Assembly (NCBI GenBank): GCA_947652605.1
Contig: OX393584.1
Span: forward strand, 31,669,467-31,733,466
Direction of reading: 5' to 3'
From: Elmis aenea
Lineage: Eukaryota > Arthropoda > Insecta > Coleoptera > Elmidae
DNA length: 64,000 nucleotides
The notes under the pieces are model-generated. The model ran no database searches. It saw nothing but the letters and a program-made list of their open reading frames with translations, and was not told the DNA's origin. A program made the translations under genes and the position numbers. This document shows, piece by piece, positions 11,801 to 20,488 of this stretch (the stretch's first letter is position 1; each line of letters starts with the position of its first letter).

Positions 11801-12975
11801 GTTCGAAGTGCTTTCTGAAGATTTTAACACAACTTCTCAAGAAGTTTCAAGCAAACGACAAGCTTTGGATGCACTCAAAGAATTGGTCAAGGTATTTAGG
11901 GAACAAACAAAGACACAAGAAAAATTTCAGATTGAAGCACAGCCACATGAAATTAAAAGTCTAATGGATAATGCGGAACTTTTAAAACAGAGATTAAAAA
12001 TGATGGAAGAAAGTTGTGAACAGTTGGATGAAAATTTACAGCAAAGAGAAGCATATAATCGTTCACTCGAACGTGAGTTAACATCTTTAAAACCTGGAAT
12101 TCGGGACTTGATTAAAGAACGTGATAAATATCAAAGGTAAATCGTAATTATTTTTTCTTACATTTTATATATAAACTCGTATATTGCATGTCGAATGAAA
12201 TTTGTAAAATGGCTCGGTGGTTTTACTCCTTAGCTTACTATGTGTTTAATTAGACTACTGGAATGGAATATTTAAAAAAATAAAATGCCTACCTAAAAAA
12301 GTTTACACTAAATTATGGTGTAAATTATTTGTCTCGTCAATTTTTTTCAAAAATGGACTTCATAATGGCTTTCATAAATGATCAATATTTAGATGTAATT
12401 TTTGGGAATTATTTAAAAACCGATTGCAAATTTGAAAACGAATGTTGTAGACATATTTTGTGTAACAATTTTAATACTTGCTCTTCGTTAGGTGGCTTAT
12501 TGCTCGTGGTGTTAAACCAGCTCGTATTAGACAACTACTTAACAAAGATGATGAAGGAACTGATGGATTGGACCAATCCGAGGAATGTGATATTGAAAAT
12601 CTTCCCCACAACGAGGAAAAAACATGGTTATTATCGAACTGCTCACGTGTACATGCAGAACAGTTATTGGCAGGCAAACCGGATGGAACATTTCTTGTGC
12701 GACCATCAAGTACTCATCAATATGCACTCTCGATAGCGTGTAACGGAATTACAAACCATTGTATAATTCAACGTAGCAAGAGGGGTTTAGGTTTTGCCGA
12801 GCCATATAATATATATGATTCGCTCAAATCATTGGTGCTTCATTATTCTCAAAATTCGTTAGAAATTCACAATGATTCTCTTAATACTACTCTTAGATAT
12901 CCTATATTTGCATCTACCTACAATAACGACGATGGATTTGTACTTTATAATTATACAATTACAAAAAAAGAGTGA
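5761..12975 (+). CDS. PI3-kinase class IA regulatory subunit, p85-like, SAM-C1-BH-SH2-iSH2-SH2 (seven exons)
   Basis: Adaptor subunit that binds the p110 catalytic PI3-kinase through its inter-SH2 coiled coil and recruits it to phosphotyrosine (YxxM) sites on receptors and IRS-type proteins at the plasma membrane, feeding PIP3/Akt signalling. Exons are 5761-5895, 8508-8727, 8786-8940, 9409-9661, 10264-10471, 11210-12136 and 12492-12975; all junctions are GT-AG and the phases fit, giving 793 residues from the SAM exon to the TGA. Domains (numbered from 5761): SAM 1-70, C1 zinc finger 87-136, RhoGAP-like BH about 150-345, nSH2 392-490, iSH2 about 495-655, cSH2 678-775. [17 protein letters not shown] linker and [15 protein letters not shown] are near-identical to vertebrate p85. 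Both SH2 domains keep the FLVR arginine. The N-terminus is incomplete: the start codon lies upstream. Drosophila p60 lacks the SAM, C1 and BH parts, so this is the longer p85-type form. Confidence 0.93.
6383..6612. mobile_element. Foldback element with 82-bp inverted arms, possible Penelope-like (hammerhead-bearing) remnant
   Basis: Positions 6397-6478 and 6485-6566 are perfect reverse complements separated by the 6-nt loop GTCGTT. The arms are GC-richer than the surrounding DNA. Imperfect direct repeats flank it: AAAATAGATATCCTGT at 6383-6398 and AAAATAGATAACCTGT at 6597-6612 (15 of 16 equal), which may be a target duplication. Each arm carries GACC...GGTC followed by GAAAC; on the - strand this is preceded by CTGATAA. 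That order resembles a hammerhead ribozyme core as found in the terminal repeats of Penelope-like elements. The element assignment is inference; the inverted repeat itself is certain. Confidence 0.6.
6929..6972. repeat. 20-bp perfect inverted repeat with 4-nt loop
   Basis: ACAAATTTTAAGAGACCATC at 6929-6948 is followed after ATGA by its exact reverse complement at 6953-6972. The loop is too small and the stem too short for a standard pre-miRNA; a foldback or a remnant of a small element is more likely. Confidence 0.75.
8508..8727 (+). CDS. PI3K adaptor exon: end of SAM and first half of C1 zinc finger
   Basis: Continues in phase as [20 protein letters not shown], completing the SAM domain, then a polar linker rich in Asn/Gln, then the C1 start: His87, 12 residues, CEKC, 13 residues, C. 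The donor is CCAAG|GTATTT and splits an Asp codon. Confidence 0.9.
8786..8940 (+). CDS. PI3K adaptor exon: second half of C1 zinc finger
   Basis: Follows a 58-bp intron. It reads [18 protein letters not shown], which completes a perfect HX12CX2CX13CX2CX4HX2CX7C consensus, so all eight zinc ligands are present. A linker with a Pro-rich end (ESPAPPI) leads to the RhoGAP-like domain. Confidence 0.9.
9409..9661 (+). CDS. PI3K adaptor exon: N-terminal part of RhoGAP-like (BH) domain
   Basis: Contains the RhoGAP core [14 protein letters not shown]. At the place where active GAPs and vertebrate p85 have an arginine finger (LYR), this protein reads LYN (Asn codon 9472-9474). Frame is fixed by both neighbouring exons; the donor is CTCAA|GTGAGT. 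Confidence 0.92.
10264..10471 (+). CDS. PI3K adaptor exon: C-terminal part of RhoGAP-like (BH) domain
   Basis: Reads [20 protein letters not shown] onward to ILRPPWERI. The spacing [16 protein letters not shown] matches the helix of RhoGAP domains that follows the LPxPxIP motif. Phase joins the preceding codon (A+AA) and the following one (AT+T). Confidence 0.92.
11210..12136 (+). CDS. PI3K adaptor exon: nSH2 and most of iSH2 coiled coil
   Basis: A 927-bp exon. After the end of the BH domain and a short PAIPPRK proline-rich linker comes the nSH2 ([15 protein letters not shown] ... [13 protein letters not shown] ... [10 protein letters not shown] ... INHYR) and then a long charged coiled coil with heptads, ending [15 protein letters not shown], the p110-binding end of iSH2. 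This is the best-conserved part of the gene. Confidence 0.97.
12492..12975 (+). CDS. PI3K adaptor terminal exon: end of iSH2 and cSH2
   Basis: Begins [17 protein letters not shown] (end of iSH2), an acidic linker, then the cSH2 ([45 protein letters not shown]) and a 18-residue tail ending TITKKE before TGA at 12973-12975. Vertebrate p85 shows the same GFAEPYN(L/I)Y...LVLHY core. Confidence 0.96.
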
Positions 12976-13600
12976 TGTGATATTTTGCAGTTGCTGTGAA
13001 CTTATATATATTCCTTAAATACTTGTGGATGTGATTACTAAATTTGTTTTGTAGACACTTTTTATCATTTTTACGGAATATATGATAAAAACAGTGATTA
13101 TTTGGACTCGTTTTAAAATTGTATCGATTTAATGTACAGTTTAACAAATAAACTCTTTAAAATATTTGCATGAACACCATGTAAATGACTGTGATAGTGT
13201 ACTAAAGAAGAGAACAAATTATATAATATTATATATTATACCGCATATAATTGGAGAAAGTGTCAAGTGCTAGTGCGTACGGCTACGTCAAAATATAGTG
13301 GGAGGCAAAGTTACCACATCATCTGCCAATTTCTTGTATTGTTAACATTTCTGTATGTAATCTATAAATAGTTTTGGTGCTATCCAAAATTGTACTCCGC
13401 CTATTCCATTTAGTTACAAGTGTATTGTATTTCGACGTAACTAACAAAATGTGCTCGTTACGGAGTCGATCAAACTTTGGATCGATTCTTGAAATTAGAT
13501 CCAATCTATTGATTACGTTTGGTCAAAATTTTTCGTGACAGGTGTGTGTGTCTGCAGTTGCACACAATAAAGTTTTGTGGTTTTAGCATATATTGAGTAG
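12976..13600 (+). other. 3' UTR of the PI3K adaptor with candidate poly(A) signals
   Basis: AATAAA occurs at 13147-13152 and at 13566-13571. The second is followed directly by a G/U-rich run (GTTTTGTGGTTTT), the usual downstream element, so it is the better candidate. Further AATAAA-like words downstream make longer 3' ends possible. Confidence 0.5.
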
Positions 13601-15631
13601 TTACTTATTTTTTATTGTGATATAATTTCCAGTCATGATTTAGATGTACAATATTTAAATTAATACCACAAAAGACATATTATTTGTTTTTGATTCGCTG
13701 CAGTCTTGAAGTGGAATCATTTTTGCTTATTTAACATGTTAAAGTGGTCTATCATGATAAATGAATAATAAAATGAAATTTTGACCAAGCAGTTCGTAAA
13801 CGGCACATTCTTTATGTAGTTTTCACATTTACCTTAAAAATGGAGAAGTCTCATCATTATTTTTATTGTTACATTTTTGATATCAATATTTTAAATGAAA
13901 CAAAACTTTCAATTTTTAAATATTTTTTTAAAAATAATGTCTAGTTATTACAACAGTGTTTTTATAGAGTGATGTGTGAGAAATATTCTAGACAACAAAT
14001 TTGTGGATTATTGGTTCGTGCAATATATTGTTTTACTTAATATTTGTCGTATATTGGTCTATGCATGGTTTTAATATAAATAAACATTTTGTGTTGTGCA
14101 GTTTTAAGTATTTTATTAAAAACTTATTTGTGCACAATATGTGGAAGTGTCATATGGATTATTTATAAATGTTGGAGAATGTGTTTGCAGATTTTACTAT
14201 ATATAATTCTTTACATTTGCTTTGAAGCGATTATGTGTTTACAAATCAGTCATTTGCTATTCATACTGTTTTTTTTTTTTAATCATGTATGTATGTACCG
14301 AGACAGTCAATTTCTTTTCACTAATTTTTATAAACTTCTGTGAAATGCAAATCTTTGCTGAAAAAACTGTTCATTAATTGGAAATGTTTTTTTTTTTATT
14401 ATATGCCTAAAACTTTAGTTTTGCGTCCCATTATTTTAGCTCATTTTAAAACAAAATTAATAAACAAACAATGTCTCAAGTGTTGGGAAAGTATCGAGAT
14501 AATAACTTAATTTGATAGTTTTTTGGTGCTAGTTTATTAATTTCAGATTAAATCTTTTACAAATATGAGTTTATGTGTTACAGTAAAATCAAATAAACGG
14601 TAATAATGAATGATAACCAATAATTTCTCATAATTGCCAACAGTCCTTAGTAAATTATTTGTAAATAACTTTTTATGCCTTTGAAAGACTACACGAAGTC
14701 AGTAATGAGTAGAGTTGCCTATTGTTCTATTTTGAAGAAAAATGTAAATGTGTTTTATCATATTTATTAATGGACCCTTGTGATTATTATAAATTATCGT
14801 TTATTATTCATATTTACTGATTAAAATATATAATGACGACATTTACCATATTATTAAAGTTTCGGGCAACATTTTGTAGTTACCAGTTATTATTCATAGA
14901 TCATGAGATAAAATTATAATAATTTCAGTGCATTTATCCCTGCTTTTATGTATAACTATCCGTTATTCATAAATTCTTTCATTGACTTTACTGTAACATA
15001 GGCAATTATATTTTACTAATCTGTGTAAAATTTATTATTAAAAAGATTCAACAGAAAAGTAAAATGCCTACTAGAAATGTTACAATAATTTTGTATCATG
15101 TTTTATGTACCTAAGTAAAAACTCATTTTGTAAATTGTGTTGTATAGTTGTCTGGAATGTTTCAGATAATGAATACACTTATACAACCCATGACATTTAA
15201 TTACGACTGCATATTTTCATCGTTTCATGAAATGAGTCTGAAGTTGTTAGATATTCATTCTATTTTGTATTTAAATTCATGTGTACACTTCATAATTGGA
15301 GGCATTTATAAACTTGCATTTGTCAATATGACATTTTAAAATTATGCTTTGATTTTTTTAGTTAAAGTATTAATTATATTAATTAATAATGAATATATCG
15401 AATTAAGCTGGTAATCAAAAATTATTGTAACTAGAAAACTTCTGTGCATTGAAGTTATTTATTTACGAAATATCAAGATAATTTCTTTGTTGTAAAAGAA
15501 TGAACTGTTTTGCACATGATATAAAAATCTGGTACTAATTCTTTTATTTATAATTTGGGAGAATAGTTGTATATTAAATATGTTTTTGTTGGCAAATATT
15601 TTTACTATTAATATACATACATAAATAAATA

Positions 15632-15653
15632 ATATATATATGTATATATATTT
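15632..15653. repeat. TA microsatellite
   Basis: Run of ATATATATATG TATATATATT type following ATAAATAAAT; simple-sequence repeat only. Confidence 0.85.
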
Positions 15654-16725
15654 GTTGTCGCATCAGATAATAAAAATTGGTAGACTTGAACAGCGTGCCT
15701 GAAAAGACAAAATTTCAGCAAGGTGCAAATTTGTTGTAATAAAACGTAAAAAATAATTTGAACAATAAAAATGGTTTGAGACAATATTTCTTTGTTTTAT
15801 AGTCAACCAAAATGTTTTTATTTATAGGTTATCCAATCTTACAGTTAGTTAACAAGATAATTGTATTAGTCTTACACAGGTTTTTAAACAAATAAACAGC
15901 TTTTGATGAAACAGCAGTCTAGCTTTAAGTATGGTGTTTACTTATTAGCTATGACATTGATTCTAAATATTATTTTTTGATTCCAGTTTTAAAAAATTTC
16001 ATTTATACTCTCTTATGTTGAAGTTGGTTAACTTTTTGTATTTTTGAATGAGATATACAAATTGTTTCTGTATATTTAAAAAATTTCAAATTGGAATTAC
16101 TAAGTAATGAAGAATCTAATCAGTCCTTATTAACACATGAAATGTTCAAAGTTTTGGGCAAATGAGGTAGCAGTGTATATGTTAAACGATTTGATGATAT
16201 ATGGATGGCGCTGTATTTAAAATTAAAGTCATTTTTGAATTTCAATCTGTTGAGTTTGAAAAAATTAGCACAGCCGTAGTTTATTTTATTTTTACAAAGC
16301 ATTATTGTGATGTACTACTTTTATTTAAGCATTCAACAGTTTTTAACCATTTCTAGCATAAATTTTGTTTTATTTGTGCTGCACCATTTTTTTACAAATA
16401 TCTTGGTGTCTATGGGAATAGTCAAACTGAAATTTCGAATGTTGCAAATATTTTCAAGTATGTACACATATATGTTAAAGTGTATGGTGTATATAAGAAC
16501 TTTGTGTTGATGACAATACTTTCTTTGTGGAGAAGAAGCACAATTTATGGTTTAATATTTCCTAGCTAGTAATTGCTATTACATTTGACTCCATTATATA
16601 TAGTTTAAAACATTAATTTTTTACAGTTAATTTTTAACAGGTTAAGATTTTTGTCATGCTTTTTACATATTTGATAATTTTTAAGGTCTTGAAGTTGGTA
16701 AAAGGCTGTTGAATGCTTTGTCTAA

Positions 16726-16745
16726 ATATATATATATATATATAT
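16726..16745. repeat. (AT)10 microsatellite
   Basis: Ten uninterrupted AT dinucleotides. Confidence 0.9.
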
Positions 16746-17581
16746 TTGTTATTGCAATGTAAACTATTTTGTCGAACGAGGTGTTTTGAGCATATGGTGT
16801 ACATAACTATTTGCAAATTTTGCCATTGCTGCAGTATCTTTTATCTTTTTGCACATTTGTATTGTGAGTAACGATCAACAAATATACCAATGTCAGTAGT
16901 AGCTTGTTTATTTTTCCATATTCCTTTTTAGTGTCGTTGAATCTACTTTGGAAATTAAGGAAGTATGTAATGGTTCATTTGGTTTTAGTTTTAATTAACC
17001 AAGAAATATTCTAGTGTTTGTGTAATGCACATTAACGTGATTTTTAACTAATGTGACAGAAAATGATCTATGGTAAATTTAAAAATTGTAATAAACTGTT
17101 TTAGATTTTGTAGAATGAAAACGACGTGCCAATGTTGCTTTGAAAGTTATTTGCAATATAGCGTACAGACGTGAACGTCTTATGTTACACACAGACTTCA
17201 CAATCATTTTGACATCTTGTGTTTCAAAAAGTTCTATCACAGTTTACAACAACAATTAAATGGTCATAGACATAAACAGATATTGCAAATGTAAAAGTTA
17301 AATTTACAAAACTTTCTGAAATTAAATTGTGTGTACGAATTTTACAGCAGTTTAATAAGCATGCTTTTTTTATTGCACTGTTTCGATTGTGATGTTGATT
17401 CTAAAAGGTGAAACTATTTAAGTAAATCGTCCAAGCTACAAACATTTGTTTCTTTCTAAAATTTTGGTGGTTCTTATGTTGGGTCATTAAATTTAATCAA
17501 GAGAAAAGTCAAACTCTACATATTTTAATTTAATCGCCGATAAGAAATACTTATGTAATCCTAAAAATTGTCATTTTAAGT

Positions 17582-17587
17582 TTTATT
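17582..17587 (-). other. Poly(A) signal of the cysteine protease gene
   Basis: TTTATT on the + strand, AATAAA on the - strand, 68 nt beyond the stop codon of the protease. Confidence 0.55.
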
Positions 17588-17654
17588 TAGTACCGTAGTT
17601 ACAGAAATACGGAATACAAGTTTATCTTAAACGTAATCTTATATATTTATAATA

Positions 17655-17850
17655 CTAAACTAATGCATAGGCAGCATAATTTGCTACTCCACATCGATTT
17701 TGATTGCGTTTTAGCCTCATGTATCCATTTTCTCCCCAGTGGCGACCCCACCAGTTTTTTAATATCCACACATCTTCAGTATAGCCCACTATGACCATTG
17801 CGTGATTGACTGTATTCGATGCACAGGCATGATCGTCATATATTCCTGAA
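17655..17850 (-). CDS. Protease exon 6: catalytic His and Asn
   Basis: Begins SGIYDDHACA and includes NHAMVIVGY (His279), LKNWWGRHWGENGYMRL (Asn295) and the C-terminal CGVANYAAYALV, followed by TAG. This is a complete right-hand lobe end. Confidence 0.95.
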
Positions 17851-19113
17851 CTAAAAAGTATTGTATATTTATACCATCTGATAGTCAAATAAATTAAAAT
17901 TTTATTGATAATTTTCAAACAACTTACTGATAATGCTGAAATGTGTGCGGGCTGGCGTTTATGGATGCAGCAATGGGTCCTACTTTTGCTAAAGCTATTT
18001 CCATTGCCTTTTCATTTCTTGCTGGTAAAATTGCCCAGGTACTTATATTCACCATAGCTTTATGTTTATCGAAATGACATTTTGTTTGCTAAAATATGTG
18101 AATCATGTTGCAAAAAACAACTAAAGAGTAACAAAATGCAGAAATAATTAACCTTAGCAGTATATGGATAATCAGTGTACGCCATGAGACCTCCACTTTT
18201 ATCAAGGTATCGCAGGGTATTTCTTAGCGAACCCCCACCACAGCCATAGTTGCCCAACGAAACACTACAATCGACTATTTGTTGTTCGCTGTAAACAAAA
18301 TCGTTGATCATAATAAGAAAGTTTTTATAATGCAGTGGAGTATGCTACGACTAATGGAAGGATATTTTAGATGTTTCTTGCAAACTTTTAGATATCTCTT
18401 TGTTGTTTTAAGCAGTATATTTATTGAAACCCTGGGACAACATTTTCAGACGTGTTTTAATCTTTGGAAAAATTATTAAATAATTACCTTAATGGCACAA
18501 GTTTCTTTGTTTCTAAAAATATTTGAGCTTGAATAATTGTAGCAATACTAAAAGCATAGCAAGAGCCACAATCTTTTTGATTGTAGGTAGGAGTCTTGAA
18601 TCCTTGCTCTCTATAATCCATTTCTTTTGGTAGTTGATTAACCATTTCAAAAAAGCTACCAACTACTTCTGGGTCTTCAACTTTTCTTCTTGTGCTCTTA
18701 GTTAATTTGGCCATTTTCTGCAGATATATTCTTGAACTCTATTAAGTTATTTAAAAATGAATTAATAATCAGTTAAGCACACCTTGATAATTCTTACCAA
18801 ATCACTCAGATGGTTTTCATTTATTGTAAACGAATGAAGTCCTTCAGCAAATTCTTGATTGTGTTTAACAATTTTGCGTACATTATCTTCCCAAGATGAT
18901 CGACGACGCGCTTCGTGGTGGCCCATATACGTTTTATTAAAGCGTTCCTGAAACAGCGATCGAGATGTGTCATACAAAAGTTTAATTAAACTGCACACGT
19001 ACTTTATAATGTGCCCACAATCCGTCCAAATACGTTTTGTCATTGATTAAGTTTACATCAAAAGCAATATTATAAGCAATGAAGGTAAAGAAAATCACGT
19101 AAAGCGACTTCAT
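17655..19113 (-). CDS. Papain-family (C1A) cysteine protease, cathepsin L-like, complete preproenzyme (six exons)
   Basis: Secreted or lysosomal endopeptidase. On the - strand the exons are 19113-19003, 18947-18798, 18717-18488, 18288-18153, 18088-17928 and 17850-17655; every junction is GT-AG and the phases fit, giving 327 residues, the normal length for cathepsin L-like proenzymes. Signal peptide about 1-18 (MKSLYVIFFTFIAYNIAF); I29 inhibitor propeptide about 30-88 with an intact ERWNIN motif (E49, R53, W56, N59, I63, N67); mature domain from about residue 116. Catalytic set: Gln134 of the oxyanion hole, Cys140, His279 and Asn295. The start at 19113 is chosen because it gives a signal peptide. 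Odd points: the residue after the active Cys is Tyr (CGSCYAF, usually W) and the Asn motif reads KNWWG, usually NSWG. It is transcribed convergently towards the PI3K adaptor and divergently from the gene at 19505. Confidence 0.93.
17928..18088 (-). CDS. Protease exon 5
   Basis: Reads from CHFDKHKAMV through IALAKVGPIAASINAS to FQHY. The KVGPIAASINAS motif is the conserved strand of the right-hand papain lobe. No Met starts it, so it is invisible to an ATG-based search; it is placed by phase and family order. Confidence 0.9.
18153..18288 (-). CDS. Protease exon 4: SEQQIVDC and glycine-rich loop
   Basis: Reads EQQIVDCSVSLGNYGCGGGS, the disulfide and substrate-binding loop (GCGGG) of papain-like enzymes, then YTDYPYTAK. 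The donor is GTTAAT, slightly off consensus, but the next exon restores frame and homology. Confidence 0.92.
18488..18717 (-). CDS. Protease exon 3: end of propeptide and active-site cysteine
   Basis: Contains LPKEMDYREQG, the start of the mature enzyme, and YNQKDCGSCYAFS with the oxyanion Gln and nucleophile Cys. The donor PL(AG)|GTAATT splits the Ser codon of SEQQIVDC. Confidence 0.95.
18798..18947 (-). CDS. Protease exon 2: I29 inhibitor domain
   Basis: Fifty codons, phase 0 at both ends, ERFNKTYMG ... ENHLSDL. It carries the ERWNIN-type helix and the NxLsDl strand of the I29 propeptide, which blocks the active site until processing. Confidence 0.93.
19003..19113 (-). CDS. Protease exon 1: signal peptide and propeptide start
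   Basis: Thirty-seven codons. A hydrophobic stretch (LYVIFFTFIAYNIAF) follows MKS, then the propeptide begins and ends LWAHYK at donor AAA|GTACGT. Too short to appear as an obvious open frame alone. Confidence 0.88.
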
Positions 19114-19504
19114 ACTGATTCTTTGTAACGAATATAATTTTTTCGATTGTCAGCGAAATTTGATTGTGTTTAAAATGCATCGCTGTGCATAAAAGTTACA
19201 TTTAAATACTTTTATATGTGTTAATAATGCTGAATTGCAACAGATTTGAATTTGATATTTTTGGCGGTAAGTATTACCCGCCAAAACTTAAAATGCTCGA
19301 GAAAGTGCCGCGAAATTTGACGAGGTCTAGCGAATATGTTACTTACATCACATTACGTTCACTAGCGCTACTTAAAACGGTAGTCGTGTTGATTGTCGTA
19401 GAGACTATAGGCCACAGCAAACTTTATTGGGGACGACATATGGATATACGCACTCGAATAACTGACAATAAATTAAGTGCAAATGTGTCACGATCGATTA
19501 TTTA
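19114..19504. promoter_or_regulatory. Divergent intergenic region between protease and acidic-protein gene
   Basis: Only 391 bp separate the start codons of the two divergent genes, so both promoters and 5' UTRs must sit here or overlap the genes. A 95-codon open frame at 19218-19505 (+) crosses it and ends where the next gene begins; it has no recognisable domain and is more likely 5' UTR. No clear TATA box stands out. Confidence 0.5.
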
Positions 19505-19692
19505 ATGTATTACCAAAAGATGGAAAATAATAACATGAACGAATCCGGTATCGATCTCGGTTTTGATTTATCCGCTCTTATTTCGGACGATGTTGATTTG
19601 GACAGTGCCATCGACTTCGACGATCTCTTGGGCACCCCAAAGAACCAAGAGTTCTATGAGCTCAAATCAAAGACGATGCCCGAAACAGAGAG
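19505..19692 (+). CDS. First coding exon of an unrecognised acidic protein
   Basis: The frame from ATG 19505 gives MYYQKMENNNMNESG followed by a strongly acidic, aliphatic stretch (LGFDLSALISDDVDLDSA, then IDFDDLLGTPKNQEF). The ATG at 19520 has A at -3 and G at +4 and is the better start. Alternating Asp and bulky hydrophobic residues are typical of transactivation domains, so a transcription regulator is possible, but I do not recognise the family. The exon ends at a strong donor GAGAG|GTGAGT in phase 2. Confidence 0.6.
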
Positions 19693-19745
19693 GTGAGTGG
19701 GTTTAATATCTGGGCATACCAATTCCAACTATCAATAATAGACCA

Positions 19746-19757
19746 GCTCACGTGAGC
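19746..19757. promoter_or_regulatory. 12-bp palindromic E-box (GCTCACGTGAGC)
   Basis: A perfect palindrome with a TCACGTGA core, the sequence bound by MiT/TFE (CLEAR element) and USF-type bHLH-ZIP factors. It lies in the first intron of the acidic-protein gene, about 630 bp upstream of the divergent protease start. Function is inferred from the motif only. Confidence 0.4.
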
Positions 19758-19881
19758 AAAACTTTCTTATCACACGCTGGTTGATGTCACTGCGGTGGCG
19801 GGAAGAACAAAAATGACCACAGTTTCCCGTAAAGTACCTTCCTGCTGTAGCCAGACTGTTTTAATTAATCGCCGCTCTCAG

Positions 19882-19906
19882 TAATCGGTTTGTTGACAAT
19901 TCCAAT
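19882..19906 (+). CDS. Possible 25-nt micro-exon of the acidic-protein gene
   Basis: The two clear exons (phase-2 donor at 19692; phase-0 acceptor at 20234) cannot be joined directly in frame. A 25-nt segment preceded by CGCTCTCAG and followed by AAT|GTAAAC would bridge them exactly, adding Ser then NRFVDNSN. This is a phase-based proposal; an acceptor at 20215 for the second exon is the alternative. Confidence 0.2.
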
Positions 19907-20215
19907 GTAAACAATTAAAATCGTGTGGCGTAATCTTACCAGATACAAAATTTAAAATAGCATAGATACAGCGCGCGTTGCGTTGTTTTAGTCGATATCT
20001 ATCTATACAGTATGAACCTAGACCGCGGTGTCAGGAAATACAAAAATTATTTGTGGAATGGCGATCGAAAATAGCGTCGAGACCTTCAAATGCCGTGACG
20101 GGCAGGAGTATTGGCGCGAGTACGCAGTTTGGCAGAAAAGTCCCGCAGGATACTGTACAGTTTACCATTATCTTGGCAATAACTGTCAGTGAGTAATTAA
20201 ATGCTTTTCGAAAAG

Positions 20216-20488
20216 CATGTCAACTGCGACACAGGTTTACGAGTTTCAAAAAATTTCGGATACGGTTCGTGCTATCGGTGATGCGGAAATACAGTCCGGT
20301 GGTTGTTCACCGGCTAATACCACCCCGATGCGGAATGTTAGAGTTAATCTGGGAATAGACGATGATCTTCAGATGATTCTGGAAATGGACCCTAGCATCA
20401 TAGATGTAGGAGTTGATTCTAATGTACAAGATTATCCTCAAGTTAATGCTTCCGATAGTGCTTTGGCTCTTCCTCCCAAATTTAGAGG
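20216..20488 (+). CDS. Second coding exon of the unrecognised acidic protein (gene continues)
   Basis: The frame reads VYEFQKISDTVRAIGDAEIQ, then NLGIDDDLQMILEMDPSIID and ends ALALPPKFRG at donor GAGG|GTATGT (GT at 20489). The region is acidic and Ser/Asn-rich with no recognised domain. The left border is either 20235 (after ACACAG, the better acceptor, phase 0) or 20216 (after AAAAG, which restores phase with 19692). The frame is still open at the donor, so the gene must continue to the right, yet nothing coding is seen before the satellite. Reading through would add a hydrophobic tail and a stop at 20574-20576, which looks unlike the rest. Confidence 0.55.

Larger units (their letters stand above)
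13601..17581. other. AT-rich intergenic DNA between the adaptor and protease genes
   Basis: About 4 kb of AT-rich sequence between two convergent genes. All open frames are short and low in complexity; none shows a domain. It contains TA microsatellites at 15632-15653 and 16726-16745 and many poly-T runs. Part may be extended 3' UTR of either neighbour. Confidence 0.6.

Noticed and set aside
12329..12736. 135-codon open frame on the + strand
   Set aside because: Shifted-frame shadow of the terminal adaptor exon plus intron sequence; the frame starting at 12492 carries the cSH2 homology.
14089..16510. Short hydrophobic open frames (for example 14089-14343 and 16307-16510)
   Set aside because: They are low-complexity translations of T-rich DNA rich in Phe, Leu and Ile, with no start context or homology.
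19218..19505. 95-codon open frame upstream of the acidic protein
   Set aside because: No domain, no transmembrane or signal pattern, and it ends in the 5' region of the next gene. Treated as 5' UTR or promoter.
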